From AC-32 sp963704005 (lineage in GTDB: Bacteria; Actinomycetota; Thermoleophilia; Gaiellales; Gaiellaceae), in NCBI GenBank assembly GCA_963704005.1, contig CAVPGJ010000005.1:558001-622000 (forward strand): a stretch of DNA of 64,000 nucleotides. Direction: 5' to 3'. Position numbers and translations under genes: made by a program. The notes beneath the pieces were generated by a model. That model was not told where the DNA came from, made no database searches, and saw nothing but the letters and a program-made list of their open reading frames with translations. Positions 51,351 through 59,346 of this stretch are shown here, piece by piece; position 1 is the stretch's first letter; each line of letters begins with the position of its first letter.

Positions 51351-52318
51351 TGCCTGAGCTGACGCTGGTCGAGGCGATCAACGACGCGTTTGTCGTCGAG
51401 CTCGAGCGCGACCCCGACGTGCTCGTCATGGGCGAGGACGTCGGCCGCGCCGGCGGCGTCTTCCGCGCGACCGCGGGGCTGCTCGACCGCTTCGGCCCGG
51501 AACGCTGCGTCGACACGCCGCTCGCCGAGGCCGGGATCCTCGGCTCCGCGGTCGGCCTCTGCATGGCCGGCTGGCGGCCGGTCTGCGAGATGCAGTACGA
51601 CGCCTTCTCGTACCCGTGCCTCGACCAGCTGATCACGCACGTCGGCCGCTACCGCTGGCGGACCGGCGGCACGATGGGCTTCCCGATCGTCGTGCGGATG
51701 CCCTACGGCGGCGGCGTGCGGGCGCCGGAGCTCCACGACGACTCGCCGGAGGCGTACTACGCGCACACCCCGGGCGTGAAGGTGGCGATTCCGTCAACGC
51801 CGGCCGACGCGAAGGGGCTGCTCGCGGCGGCGATCCGCGATCCCGATCCGGTCGTCGTGCTCGAGCCGAAGCTTCACTACCGGACGCTGCGCGGCGAGGT
51901 GCCGGAGGGCGAGCACCTCACGCCGCTCGGTCTCGCGCGCACCGTCCGCGAGGGAGACGACCTGACCTTCGTCGCGTACGGGGCGATGGTGCCGGTGGCC
52001 GAGCAGGCGGCCGATCTGCTGGACGCCTCGGTCGAGATCCTCGACATCCGCACGCTGAAGCCGCTCGACGAAGAGGCGCTGCTGGCCGCGGCGGCCAGGA
52101 CGGGCCGGGTCGTGATCGTCCAGGAGGCGCCCCGGACCGCGGGCTACGGCGCCGAGCTGGCGGCGATCCTCGCCGAGAAGGCGATGCTCGACCTGCGCGC
52201 CCCGGTCGTCCGCGTGACCGGCTACGACGTTCCTTACCCGTACTGGCAGATCGAGGACGCCTACATGCCGTCGGCCGAGCGCGTCGCCGACGCTGCGCGA
52301 AGGCTGCTCGAGTTCTGA
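51350..52318 (+). CDS. 2-oxoacid dehydrogenase E1 beta subunit, complex 2
   Basis: A 322-residue beta subunit: LTLVEAINDAFVVELERDPDVLVMGEDVGRAGGVFRAT, PLAEAGILGSAVGLCMAGWRPVCEMQY, FPIVVRMPYGGGV and ILDIRTLKPLDEEALLAAAARTGRVVIVQEA. It pairs with the 50115 alpha subunit. The ATG at 51350 matches the family N-terminus; the frame open further upstream is low-complexity. The stop overlaps the likely CTG start of the acetyltransferase gene. Confidence 0.93.
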   Translation: MPELTLVEAINDAFVVELERDPDVLVMGEDVGRAGGVFRATAGLLDRFGPERCVDTPLAEAGILGSAVGLCMAGWRPVCEMQYDAFSYPCLDQLITHVGRYRWRTGGTMGFPIVVRMPYGGGVRAPELHDDSPEAYYAHTPGVKVAIPSTPADAKGLLAAAIRDPDPVVVLEPKLHYRTLRGEVPEGEHLTPLGLARTVREGDDLTFVAYGAMVPVAEQAADLLDASVEILDIRTLKPLDEEALLAAAARTGRVVIVQEAPRTAGYGAELAAILAEKAMLDLRAPVVRVTGYDVPYPYWQIEDAYMPSAERVADAARRLLEF

Positions 52319-52938
52319 CGGATCCGCCGTACCGGGTCTTGACCGAGCGCCTCGTCGCGCGCTGCTGGGAGCCGGCCGACGCGCCGCTGGCGAAGGAGGC
52401 GGTCGACGCGAGCCTCGAGCACCTGCGGCCCTGGATGCCGTGGGCCCGCGACGAGCCGCAGTCGCTCGAGCAGAAGGTGCAGCTGCTGCGGGTGTTTCGC
52501 GGCCAGTTCGACCGCGGCGAGAACTTCGTCTACGGCCTCTTCTCGGCCGACGAATCCGAGGTCGTCGGCGGGAGCGGGCTGCACCCGCGGGCCGGGGACG
52601 ACATCTCGCTCGAGATCGGCTACTGGATCCGGGCCTCCGCGATCGGCCGGGGCTACGCGACCGAGGCGACCGCGGCGCTGGCGCGAGTCGGGCTCGAGCT
52701 GTGCGGCGCCGACCGGATCGACATCCGCGTCGATCCGGAGAACGAGCGCAGCGCGGCCGTGCCCCGCAAGCTCGGGTTCGTCGAGGAAGCGCGGCTCCGC
52801 CGAAGGCTGATCTCGGCGCCAGGCGAGGAGCCGCGGGACACGATCCTGTTCGCGCTGTTCCGGGACGGGCTCGCCGGCAGCCCGGTCGCCTCGGCGCAGC
52901 TGGAGGCGTACGACGCCGCGGGCACGCGCGTCCTCTAG
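52315..52938 (+). CDS. GNAT acetyltransferase (RimJ/RimL type)
   Basis: A protein of about 207 residues: RVLTERLVARCWEPADAPLAKEAVDASLEHLRPWMPW at the N-terminus, LEIGYWIRASAIGRGYATEATAALARVGLE (acetyl-CoA loop) and ADRIDIRVDPENERSAAVPRKLGFVEEARLR. This is the RimJ/RimL pattern of N-terminal or amino-acid acetylation. The start is CTG 52315, overlapping the E1beta TGA, or TTG 52339, which begins at LTERL. It interrupts the E1beta-E2 order. Confidence 0.85.
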   Translation: MTDPPYRVLTERLVARCWEPADAPLAKEAVDASLEHLRPWMPWARDEPQSLEQKVQLLRVFRGQFDRGENFVYGLFSADESEVVGGSGLHPRAGDDISLEIGYWIRASAIGRGYATEATAALARVGLELCGADRIDIRVDPENERSAAVPRKLGFVEEARLRRRLISAPGEEPRDTILFALFRDGLAGSPVASAQLEAYDAAGTRVL

Positions 52939-52941
52939 ATT
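52936..52941 (+). promoter_or_regulatory. TAGATT -10 box of the second E2 gene
   Basis: TAGATT ends 7 bp before the GTG at 52949 and includes the TAG stop of the acetyltransferase gene. Confidence 0.5.
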
Positions 52942-52948
52942 CCGCGCC

Positions 52949-54055
52949 GTGGCGTACGAGTTCAAGCTGCCGGATCTGGGCGAGGGGCTAACGGAGGGCG
53001 AGGTTGCGCGCTGGCTCGTCGCCGAGGGCCAGGAGATCGCGGAGGACGATCCGCTGGTCGAGATCCAGACCGATAAGACGACGGTCGAGATCCCTTCGCC
53101 GGCCGCCGGGCTGGTCGCGCGGATCCTTGTCGCCGAAGGCGACGTCGTCCCGGTCGGCACGGTGCTCGTCGTGATCGGTGGCGATGGCGTGGCCCCGGAC
53201 GAACCACGCGCGGAGGCCGCCGCCTCGTCCGTTTCGGCCGTGTCCCAGGGACAGTCCCTGGGCCATGGCCAAACGGGGCGGGTGCGGGCGACGCCGCTCG
53301 TTCGGCGCATGGCCGGGGAGCTCGGAATCGACCTTTCCACAGTGGAAGGGACGGGGCCGCAGGGACGTGTGACCGAAGCAGACGTGCGGCGCGCGGCCGG
53401 GTCCGAGGGACTGTCCCCTGGACAGGGCCCGGAGGGACGGCGCGAGCGGCTTCGCGGGGTGCGGCGGCTCGTGGCCGAGCACATGGCCCGCGCACACCGC
53501 GAGGTCCCGCCGGTCACCTGGGTCGAGGAGTGCGACTTCGGCGGTGTCGACCTCAAGCTGCTCGTGCCGACGGTGCTGAAGGCGGTCGCCGAGAGCCTGC
53601 GCGAGTTTCCGGAGCTGAACGCGCGGCTCGAGGGCGACGAGATCGTCTACCTCGACCGCTACGACCTCGGCGTCGCGGTCCAGACCGACGACGGCCTCGT
53701 CGTCCCGGTCGTGCGCGGCTGCGACACGGCGAGCGCCGACGAGCTGGGGGCCGAGGTCTCGCGTCTGGCCGAGGCCGCCCGCGAGGGCACGCTCAAACCC
53801 GAGGAGCTGCGCGGCTCGACCTTCACCGTCACGAGTGCCGGCAAGCTGGGCGGCCTGCTGACGACGCCGATCGTCAACCATCCCGAGGTCGCAATCCTCA
53901 GCGTCGGGCGGGTCGCCGACCGCCCGGTCGTGCGTGACGGCGAGGTGGTGGTCCGGCCGGTCGGGACGATCGCGGTCACCTTCGACCACCGTGTGATCGA
54001 CGGCGCCCGCGCGGCCGAGTTCGGCCTGGCGGTCATCCGCCGGTTGGAGGGTTGA
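52949..54055 (+). CDS. 2-oxoacid dehydrogenase E2, complex 2, with palindromic repeats in both linkers
   Basis: A 368-residue E2: lipoyl domain (residues 1-80, lipoyl Lys in EIQTDKTTVEIPSP), linker 1, subunit-binding domain (RATPLVRRMAGELGIDLSTVEGTGPQGRVTEADVRRA, about 110-147), linker 2 and a catalytic domain ending TFDHRVIDGARAAEFGLAV. Linker 1 contains SAVSQGQSLGHGQ and linker 2 contains GSEGLSPGQGPE; both are encoded by family-1 repeats. The lipoyl group comes from LipA/LipB. GTG start, leaderless-type promoter. Confidence 0.93.
   Translation: MAYEFKLPDLGEGLTEGEVARWLVAEGQEIAEDDPLVEIQTDKTTVEIPSPAAGLVARILVAEGDVVPVGTVLVVIGGDGVAPDEPRAEAAASSVSAVSQGQSLGHGQTGRVRATPLVRRMAGELGIDLSTVEGTGPQGRVTEADVRRAAGSEGLSPGQGPEGRRERLRGVRRLVAEHMARAHREVPPVTWVEECDFGGVDLKLLVPTVLKAVAESLREFPELNARLEGDEIVYLDRYDLGVAVQTDDGLVVPVVRGCDTASADELGAEVSRLAEAAREGTLKPEELRGSTFTVTSAGKLGGLLTTPIVNHPEVAILSVGRVADRPVVRDGEVVVRPVGTIAVTFDHRVIDGARAAEFGLAVIRRLEG
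53231..53432. repeat. Family-1 palindromic repeats (copies E and F) inside the second E2 gene
   Basis: Copy E (53231-53277, AGGGACAGTCCCT) and copy F (53398-53432, AGGGACTGTCCC) are in inverted orientation and in frame. They flank the 120 bp that encode the subunit-binding domain, one in each flexible linker. Confidence 0.88.
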
Positions 54056-54181
54056 AGCCACAGGCGGCGCAGAGGCAGGGGATCGGTCAGAGCTATTCCG
54101 TCGGTTTGAGAAGAGACGGAGAGCTGCAATCTTCTTTTTCCCTGCAGACGGCCCCTCAAACACCTGCCGCAGAGGCGCGTC

Positions 54182-54187
54182 TACACT
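54182..54187 (+). promoter_or_regulatory. TACACT -10 box of the 54197 gene
   Basis: TACACT ends 9 bp before the ATG. The 141-bp gap upstream (54056-54196) has a T-rich stretch (TCTTCTTTTTCCC) unlike the rest of the window. Confidence 0.5.
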
Positions 54188-54196
54188 CTCGCGGCG

Positions 54197-54616
54197 ATGT
54201 GGGAGTGGTACCGAATCGGGCTCTTCCTCGGGCTCGGAACGGCGATCGGCACGGCGCTCGCCGGGCTGCTCGCCCCGCGGCGCGGGCTCATGGTGGCCGT
54301 CGCGGCGCTGGCCGCCGCCGTTGCCGCAGCCGCGGCCGGCTACGCCTTCGGCTGGGGCGAGGCGGTCGCCGGAGCGGTGGGAGCCGTTCTCGCCACCATC
54401 GCCGTCTCAGGCGTGGTTGCCGGGATGCTTGCGCGCGGCGGCACGCGAGGCGGGACCGCGGCGCTGGGCGTTCTCGGCGGGCTCGTCCTGGCGCTGCTCG
54501 CGCTCGTGCCGGTGGTCGGGTTCCTCGAGGCCGCCGGAGTGCCGGTGCTCGCGGCCCGCGCCCGCAAGCGGCGGCCGGCCCGCCACGCGGGGCTCCGCAG
54601 CCTCGCGCGAGACTGA
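54197..54616 (+). CDS. Small membrane protein, function unknown
   Basis: A 139-residue protein with four hydrophobic segments (IGLFLGLGTAIGTALAGLLA, LMVAVAALAAAVAAAAAGYAF, VAGAVGAVLATIAVSGVVAGML, LGVLGGLVLALLALVPVVGFL) and a basic tail (RARKRRPARHAGLRS). No family assigned. It lies 11 bp upstream of the phosphodiesterase-like gene and is probably in its operon. Confidence 0.65.
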   Translation: MWEWYRIGLFLGLGTAIGTALAGLLAPRRGLMVAVAALAAAVAAAAAGYAFGWGEAVAGAVGAVLATIAVSGVVAGMLARGGTRGGTAALGVLGGLVLALLALVPVVGFLEAAGVPVLAARARKRRPARHAGLRSLARD

Positions 54617-54627
54617 GGGCGACCTCG

Positions 54628-55959
54628 GTGAAGCTGATCCTCGTCGTGATCGACGGCCTGACGCCCGCGGTGTTCGAGGATGCCGTCGAGAGCGGGACGA
54701 CTCCGGCGCTCGCGTTCCTCGCCGGGCACGGCAGCTACGGGCGCGGTGTCTCGACCTTCCCCTCGCTGACGCCGGTCTGCCTCTCGTCGATCGCCACCGG
54801 CGCCCACCCTGACGTGCACCGGATTCCGCACCTGGTCTGGTACAACCGCGGCGACCGCCGCGTCGTGGAGTACGGCTCGTCATTCGCGGCGATCCGCGCG
54901 GCCGGCACGCGCAGGTCGTTCCTCAACGCCGTCTTCAACATGAACGAGCAGCATCTCGGCCGCGACGCGGTGACGGTCTACGAGGCGCTCGAGGACACCG
55001 GCCTGACCGCGGCCGCGGTGAACGTCACCTGTTACCGCGGCCGGACGCGGCACCGCGCGGTGCTGCCCGGCCTCGCGCCGGCGTTCGGGCCACGGCGCTT
55101 CTTCTTCTACAGCCTCTTCGAGTCCGACGTGACCGGGGCGCCCGTCGGGGTCTTCGGACGCTCGGCCGGCTCGATCGACGCCTACGCAGCGGCGGTCGGG
55201 CGCTGGCTGGTCACCCGCGACGGCTTCGACTTCCTCTTCTACTACCTGCCCGACTACGACTTTGCCTCCCACGCGCTCGGGCCGGAGGCGACGCAGGTGG
55301 CGCTCGCCCGGAGCGACGCGGCGGTCGGCGCCCTGATCGAGGCGGCCGGCGGGCCTGACGAGTTCCTCGAGCGCTACGCGGTCGTGGTGTGCTCGGACCA
55401 CGGCCAGACCCAGGTCGAGCGGGCCGAGTCGCTCGAGACGCCCTTCGCCTCCGTGGACGGCGTGCTCGTCACCGCCTCGAACCGCGCCGGCATGGTCTAC
55501 CGGCTGCCCCGCTGCCGGGAGGAGCCCGACGAGCTGGCACGGCGGCTGGACGGCTCGGCCGCGGCCGAGGTCGTCCTCTACCGGGACGGCGCCGAGGCGG
55601 TCGCGCGGCGGGACGGCGAGGAGCTGCGCTTCGCGCCGGCCGAGCGCGGCTGGAAGACCAGCGGCGACCCCGGGCTGCTCGACCAGCCCGATGCGCTCGA
55701 GCGGGCCTGGTGCGCGCTCGCGAACCCGAACGCCGGCGAGCTGATCGTCTCCCCGCCGGCGGGCGTCGAGCTGACCGATCTTGCCGGGCGGAGCCATCTC
55801 GGCGGCGGCAGCCACGGTTCCCTGGACGCGGGGGACTCGGAGGTGCCGATGCTGACCGTGGGGATCGACGCGCCCGTGCCGCGCCGGATCGTCGACCTGA
55901 AGCAGCTCGCGCTGGCGCACTTCGGCGTCAGTGGGCGTGACGCGGCCGATGCCGCCTGA
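54628..55959 (+). CDS. Alkaline phosphatase superfamily phosphodiesterase (NPP-like)
   Basis: A 443-residue enzyme. The metal and nucleophile sites of nucleotide pyrophosphatase/phosphodiesterases are present: VVIDGLTP (Asp), STFPSLTPVCLSSIATGAHP (nucleophile Thr/Ser), YYLPDYDFASHALGPEA (Asp/His) and VVCSDHGQTQ (Asp-His), then HLGGGSHGSLDAGDSEVPM near the end. No signal peptide, so probably cytoplasmic. GTG start. Substrate unknown. Confidence 0.85.
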   Translation: MKLILVVIDGLTPAVFEDAVESGTTPALAFLAGHGSYGRGVSTFPSLTPVCLSSIATGAHPDVHRIPHLVWYNRGDRRVVEYGSSFAAIRAAGTRRSFLNAVFNMNEQHLGRDAVTVYEALEDTGLTAAAVNVTCYRGRTRHRAVLPGLAPAFGPRRFFFYSLFESDVTGAPVGVFGRSAGSIDAYAAAVGRWLVTRDGFDFLFYYLPDYDFASHALGPEATQVALARSDAAVGALIEAAGGPDEFLERYAVVVCSDHGQTQVERAESLETPFASVDGVLVTASNRAGMVYRLPRCREEPDELARRLDGSAAAEVVLYRDGAEAVARRDGEELRFAPAERGWKTSGDPGLLDQPDALERAWCALANPNAGELIVSPPAGVELTDLAGRSHLGGGSHGSLDAGDSEVPMLTVGIDAPVPRRIVDLKQLALAHFGVSGRDAADAA

Positions 55960-56599
55960 CGATCTCGCCCGCGCCCGCGAACGGATGGTCGGGCGCCAGC
56001 TTGGCGCCCGCGGCATCGAGGACGAGCAGGTTCTCCGCGCGCTCGGGTGCGTGCGGCGGGAGCTGTTCGTCCCCGAGGCCGAGCGGCAGCGCGCCTATGA
56101 CGACGCTGCGCTCCCGATCGGGCACGGCCAGACCATCTCGCAGCCGTACATGGTCGCCGTGATCGTCGAGGCCCTCGCCGTGCGGCCGGGGCTGCGCGTC
56201 CTCGACGTCGGCGTCGGCTCCGGCTATCAGGCCGCGATCCTGGCGGAGCTCGGGGGCGAGGTGGTGGCGATCGAGCGGATCCCTGAGCTGGCCGAGCAGG
56301 CGCGCGTGAACCTCGCGGCCGCCGGCTACGAGGGCGTCGAGGTCGTGGTCGGCGACGGGACCCTCGGCTGGCCCGAGCGCGCGCCCTACGACAGGATTGC
56401 GGTTGCGGCCGCTGCGCCGGCTTTCCCGCAGACGCTCTACGAGCAGCTACGCGCCGATGGGCGCCTGGTCGTTCCGGTGGGAGGGCCGCGGGCCCAGCGG
56501 CTGGAGGTGATCGTCCACAGCCCGGAGGGACCGGCCGTGATCCACTCGGTCCCGTGCCGGTTCGTCCCGCTCGTCGGCGCGGAGGGTTACGCCGAGTGA
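55949..56599 (+). CDS. pcm: Protein-L-isoaspartate O-methyltransferase
   Basis: A 216-residue SAM-dependent methyltransferase that repairs isoaspartyl residues. The family signature is complete: RELFVPEAERQRAYDDAALPIGHGQTISQPYMVAVIVEAL, motif I VLDVGVGSGYQAAILAEL and DRIAVAAAAPAFPQTLYEQL. The ATG at 55949 overlaps the previous gene by 11 bp; a GTG at 55931 is an alternative. The stop overlaps the acylphosphatase start. Confidence 0.93.
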   Translation: MPPDDLARARERMVGRQLGARGIEDEQVLRALGCVRRELFVPEAERQRAYDDAALPIGHGQTISQPYMVAVIVEALAVRPGLRVLDVGVGSGYQAAILAELGGEVVAIERIPELAEQARVNLAAAGYEGVEVVVGDGTLGWPERAPYDRIAVAAAAPAFPQTLYEQLRADGRLVVPVGGPRAQRLEVIVHSPEGPAVIHSVPCRFVPLVGAEGYAE

Positions 56600-56862
56600 C
56601 GCGGGCGCGCGTTCAGGTGCGAGGCCGCGTGCAGGGCGTCTTCTTCCGCGCCGAGGCGCGGGCGAGGGCCGAGTCGCTGGGAGTCGCGGGCTGGATCCGC
56701 AACCTGCCCGACGGGGGCGTCGAGGCCGCCTTCGAGGGCGAGGACGACCGCGTCGATTCGATGGTCGAATGGTGCCGCCGAGGGCCGGCGGGCGCCGAGG
56801 TCGAGGCGGTCGACGTCGAGCTCGAGGAACCGGTGGGCGAGACGGGCTTCCGCGTCCGCTGA
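56596..56862 (+). CDS. acyP: Acylphosphatase
   Basis: An 88-residue acylphosphatase: RARVQVRGRVQGVFFRAEARARAESLGVAGWIRNLPDGGVEAAFEG. It has the catalytic Arg in FFRAEA and the catalytic Asn in IRNLPDG. It hydrolyses the carboxyl-phosphate bond of acyl phosphates. GTG start overlapping the pcm stop (GTGA), so the two are coupled. Confidence 0.94.
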   Translation: MTRARVQVRGRVQGVFFRAEARARAESLGVAGWIRNLPDGGVEAAFEGEDDRVDSMVEWCRRGPAGAEVEAVDVELEEPVGETGFRVR

Positions 56863-56870
56863 AACGGCCT

Positions 56871-56965
56871 CTGTTCTAGGCACAGCCGACCTCCTCCCCG
56901 CTGCGAGCCTATCGCCGAAAGGCGCGCGCGTGTGTGACGCGAATGTGAGGAAAGCGTGCCGGTCG
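56871..56965. repeat. 95-bp conserved intergenic element, copy 2
   Basis: Ungapped match to 39607-39701 (70 of 95). It starts 9 bp after the acylphosphatase stop and ends about 50 bp before the GtrA gene. On the minus strand it carries a TAGGCT box and a GGGGAGGAGGT site, as in copy 1. Confidence 0.75.
56933..56960. promoter_or_regulatory. 11-bp-phased repeats in 95-bp element copy 2
   Basis: TGTGAC at 56933, TGTGAG at 56944 and CGTGCC at 56955, again exactly 11 bp apart. The third unit is weaker than in copy 1. Confidence 0.45.
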
Positions 56966-57017
56966 CAAGGCGTTGCAGGCGGGTTCCGCCATGCGGAGCC
57001 GCTAGGCTCGGGCGCCG

Positions 57018-57467
57018 ATGGCGTTCTCGCCCACAGCCGTTCTCTCCCGCTCCCGTGCGGCCCGCGCGCTCAGTCGGCCGCACAACTGGGTGCAGCTCGC
57101 CAAGTTCTCCGTGGTCGGCGCGACGGGGTATGCGATCAACCTCGTCGTCTACACCATCCTCCTCAAGGAAGCGGGCCTTCACTACGCGGTCGCGGCGACC
57201 TGCTCGTTCGTGGTCGCGGTCACCAACAACTACATCTGGAACCGGCTCTGGACCTTCCACGACCAGCGCGGCCACGTCGGCTGGCAGGGCCTCCGCTTCC
57301 TGATCGTCGCGCTCGTCGCCTACGCGGCCAATCTCGCCCTGCTGACCGGGCTGATCGCCTTCGGCGTCGACAAGGTGCTGGCCCAGGCGATCGCGGTCGT
57401 GCTCGTCACGCCGCTGAACTTCATCGGCAACAAGCTCTGGTCGTTTCGCGTTCGGCACCGGCGCTAG
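57018..57467 (+). CDS. GtrA family membrane protein
   Basis: A 149-residue four-helix protein: QLAKFSVVGATGYAINLVVYTILL, FVVAVTNNYIWNRLWTF and a repeat-like C-terminal LNFIGNKLWSFR. GtrA-like flippases translocate polyprenyl-linked sugars for cell-wall or teichoic-type glycosylation. The two membrane glycosyltransferase-like genes downstream fit this. A TAGGCT box lies 9 bp before the ATG (57003-57008). Confidence 0.9.
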   Translation: MAFSPTAVLSRSRAARALSRPHNWVQLAKFSVVGATGYAINLVVYTILLKEAGLHYAVAATCSFVVAVTNNYIWNRLWTFHDQRGHVGWQGLRFLIVALVAYAANLALLTGLIAFGVDKVLAQAIAVVLVTPLNFIGNKLWSFRVRHRR

Positions 57468-57470
57468 GCT

Positions 57471-57546
57471 GAGGCGCTCGCTTGCGACGCCGACCAAAGA
57501 GGCCGTGCCGGCTTTGCCGGTGCGGCCGTCTGACGCACCGTCTGGG
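57471..57546 (+). repeat. Family-2 palindromic repeat after the GtrA gene
   Basis: Best-preserved copy: GGCGCTCGCTTGCGACGCC (hairpin 1), GTGCCGGCTTTGCCGGTGC (hairpin 2), then GGCCGTCTGACGCACC and GTCTGGG. It starts 4 bp after the GtrA stop. Confidence 0.87.
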
Positions 57547-57585
57547 ATGCAGAAGGAAGCTGCCCTTCTACCGAGATCGGCTCTG

Positions 57586-59346
57586 ATGAAGGGTCGCGTA
57601 GCCGCGCTCGCTGTCGTAGCCGCCGCGCTGGCGGCCCCCGCGCTCGCGACGGCCGCTCCCCCGCGGCACAAGCCGCTGCCCGCCTCCTCGCTGCAGCCGC
57701 CCGAGCCGCGGCTGACCAAGGCCGAGGTGACCCGGATCTTCCTGACCTACCGCAAGGTCGCCTCCTGGCTCGACCGCTACCCGGAGAAGGGACGCACAAC
57801 CGATGCGACCTACGCGAACGGCAGCTGGAAGGTCAATGTCTGGTGGGGCGTGGCCGGCGAGATCGCGACCGGCCGGGTCGACGACAAGAGCGGCGCGGTC
57901 ACCGAGGCGTGGACCGGCCCGCAGGTCGCCTGGAAGATGGCGCGCGGCTACCCCGGCGCGTTCGGCGGCAACGAGATCAACAACGCCGGGATCTGGCTTG
58001 GCTTCTGCGCGGTCTTCCTGCTCGGTCTGGCCGACCTGCGGCGCCCGCTGAACATCCGCAACCTCGACCTGCTCGTGCTCCTCTCGTTCTCGGTCTCGCT
58101 GCTCTACTTCAACCACGGCGACGTCTTCACGAGCGTTCCGCTCGTCTACCCGCCGCTCGTCTACCTGCTCGTGCGGATGGTCTGGAGCGCGTGGCGCGGG
58201 CGGCTCGCGACCGCGTCGGCGCCGGTCTGGCCGGTCTGGGCGCTCGTCGCGGCGACGATCTTCCTCGCCGGCTTCCGGGTCGGGCTGAACGTCAGCTCGT
58301 CGAACGTGATCGACGTCGGCTACTCGGGGGTGATCGGCGCGGAGCGGATCGCGCACGGCCAGTCGCCGTACGGGCACTTCCCGGTCGAGGACGACCTCAA
58401 GGCCTGCGGGCCGAAGGACGCCGACGGCGAGATCCGCGAGCGGATCCAGGCCGACGGTCGCTGCGAGTCGGCCAACCCGCAGGGCGACACCTACGGGCCG
58501 GTCGCCTACGAGGCCTACCTGCCCGGCTACCTGGCTTTCGGCTGGAGCGGCAAGTGGGACGACCTCCCGGCCGCGCACGCGAGCTCGATCGCGTTCGACC
58601 TCCTCTGCCTGCTCGGCCTCGCCCTGGTCGGCCTCCGCTTCGGCGGCACGCGGCTCGCAGCGACGCTGGCGTTCGCCTGGGTGGCCTACCCGTTCACGCA
58701 GTACGTCTCGAGCTCGAACACGAACGACGCGCTGCCGCCGCTCTTCCTGATCTGGGGCTTCTGGCTCGTCACGTCGCCTGCCGCCCGCGGCGCGGCGGTG
58801 GCGCTCTCCGGCTGGACGAAGTTCGCGCCGCTGCTGCTGGCGCCGCTCTGGGCTTCGTACCCGGACGCGCTCGCCAAGCCCCGCCAGAAGCTCGTCTTCC
58901 TCGCGGCCTTCGTCCTCGCCACGCTCGCCGCCTTCTCGATCCTCCTCCTCGACGGGCACCCGCTCGCCGCCGCGCACGACTTCTGGACGCGGACGCTGAG
59001 CTGGCAGCTTCGGCGCGAGTCGCCCTTCTCGATCTGGGACTGGCGGCAGTACCACGCCGGCCTCCCCGACCTGCACATCCTGCAGCGCGTGCTCGAGGGC
59101 GCGCTCGTCGCCGGCGCAGTCGCCGCCTACTTCCTGCCGCGCCGAAAGTCGCCGCTGCAACTCGCCGCGCTCACGGCGGCGCTCCTGCTCGGCTTCGAGC
59201 TGGTGCTGACGCACTGGTTCTACCTCTACCTGCCCTGGTTCTTCCCCTTTGCGGCCTTCGCCGTGCTCGCCCCGGCTGCCGACCGCGCAACCGTTCGGCA
59301 GCGGGAACAGGTGCCGCTCGCCGCCCGCACGAGGCCGGCCTCCTGA
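57586..59346 (+). CDS. Multi-pass membrane protein, GT-C glycosyltransferase-like
   Basis: A 586-residue protein. A signal-like N-terminus (AALAVVAAALAAPALATAAP) is followed by an extracytoplasmic domain of about 100 residues (TKAEVTRIFLTYRKVASWLDRYPEKG, NVWWGVAGEIATGRVDDKSGAVTEAWTGPQVAWKMARG), which looks PepSY-like. About ten transmembrane helices come next. The loop after an early helix contains GQSPYGHFPVEDD and DTYGPVAYEAYLPGYLAF, the kind of acidic/aromatic loop seen in GT-C polyprenyl-sugar transferases. ATG 57586 was chosen because the earlier frame is repeat sequence. Probably a cell-envelope glycan function. Confidence 0.7.
   Translation: MKGRVAALAVVAAALAAPALATAAPPRHKPLPASSLQPPEPRLTKAEVTRIFLTYRKVASWLDRYPEKGRTTDATYANGSWKVNVWWGVAGEIATGRVDDKSGAVTEAWTGPQVAWKMARGYPGAFGGNEINNAGIWLGFCAVFLLGLADLRRPLNIRNLDLLVLLSFSVSLLYFNHGDVFTSVPLVYPPLVYLLVRMVWSAWRGRLATASAPVWPVWALVAATIFLAGFRVGLNVSSSNVIDVGYSGVIGAERIAHGQSPYGHFPVEDDLKACGPKDADGEIRERIQADGRCESANPQGDTYGPVAYEAYLPGYLAFGWSGKWDDLPAAHASSIAFDLLCLLGLALVGLRFGGTRLAATLAFAWVAYPFTQYVSSSNTNDALPPLFLIWGFWLVTSPAARGAAVALSGWTKFAPLLLAPLWASYPDALAKPRQKLVFLAAFVLATLAAFSILLLDGHPLAAAHDFWTRTLSWQLRRESPFSIWDWRQYHAGLPDLHILQRVLEGALVAGAVAAYFLPRRKSPLQLAALTAALLLGFELVLTHWFYLYLPWFFPFAAFAVLAPAADRATVRQREQVPLAARTRPAS

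Noticed and set aside
56613..57719. Long minus-strand frame across acyP and GtrA
   Set aside because: It is antisense to two well-supported genes and its sequence is low-complexity. Only the short conserved start near 56.9 kb (within the 95-bp element) remains of interest.
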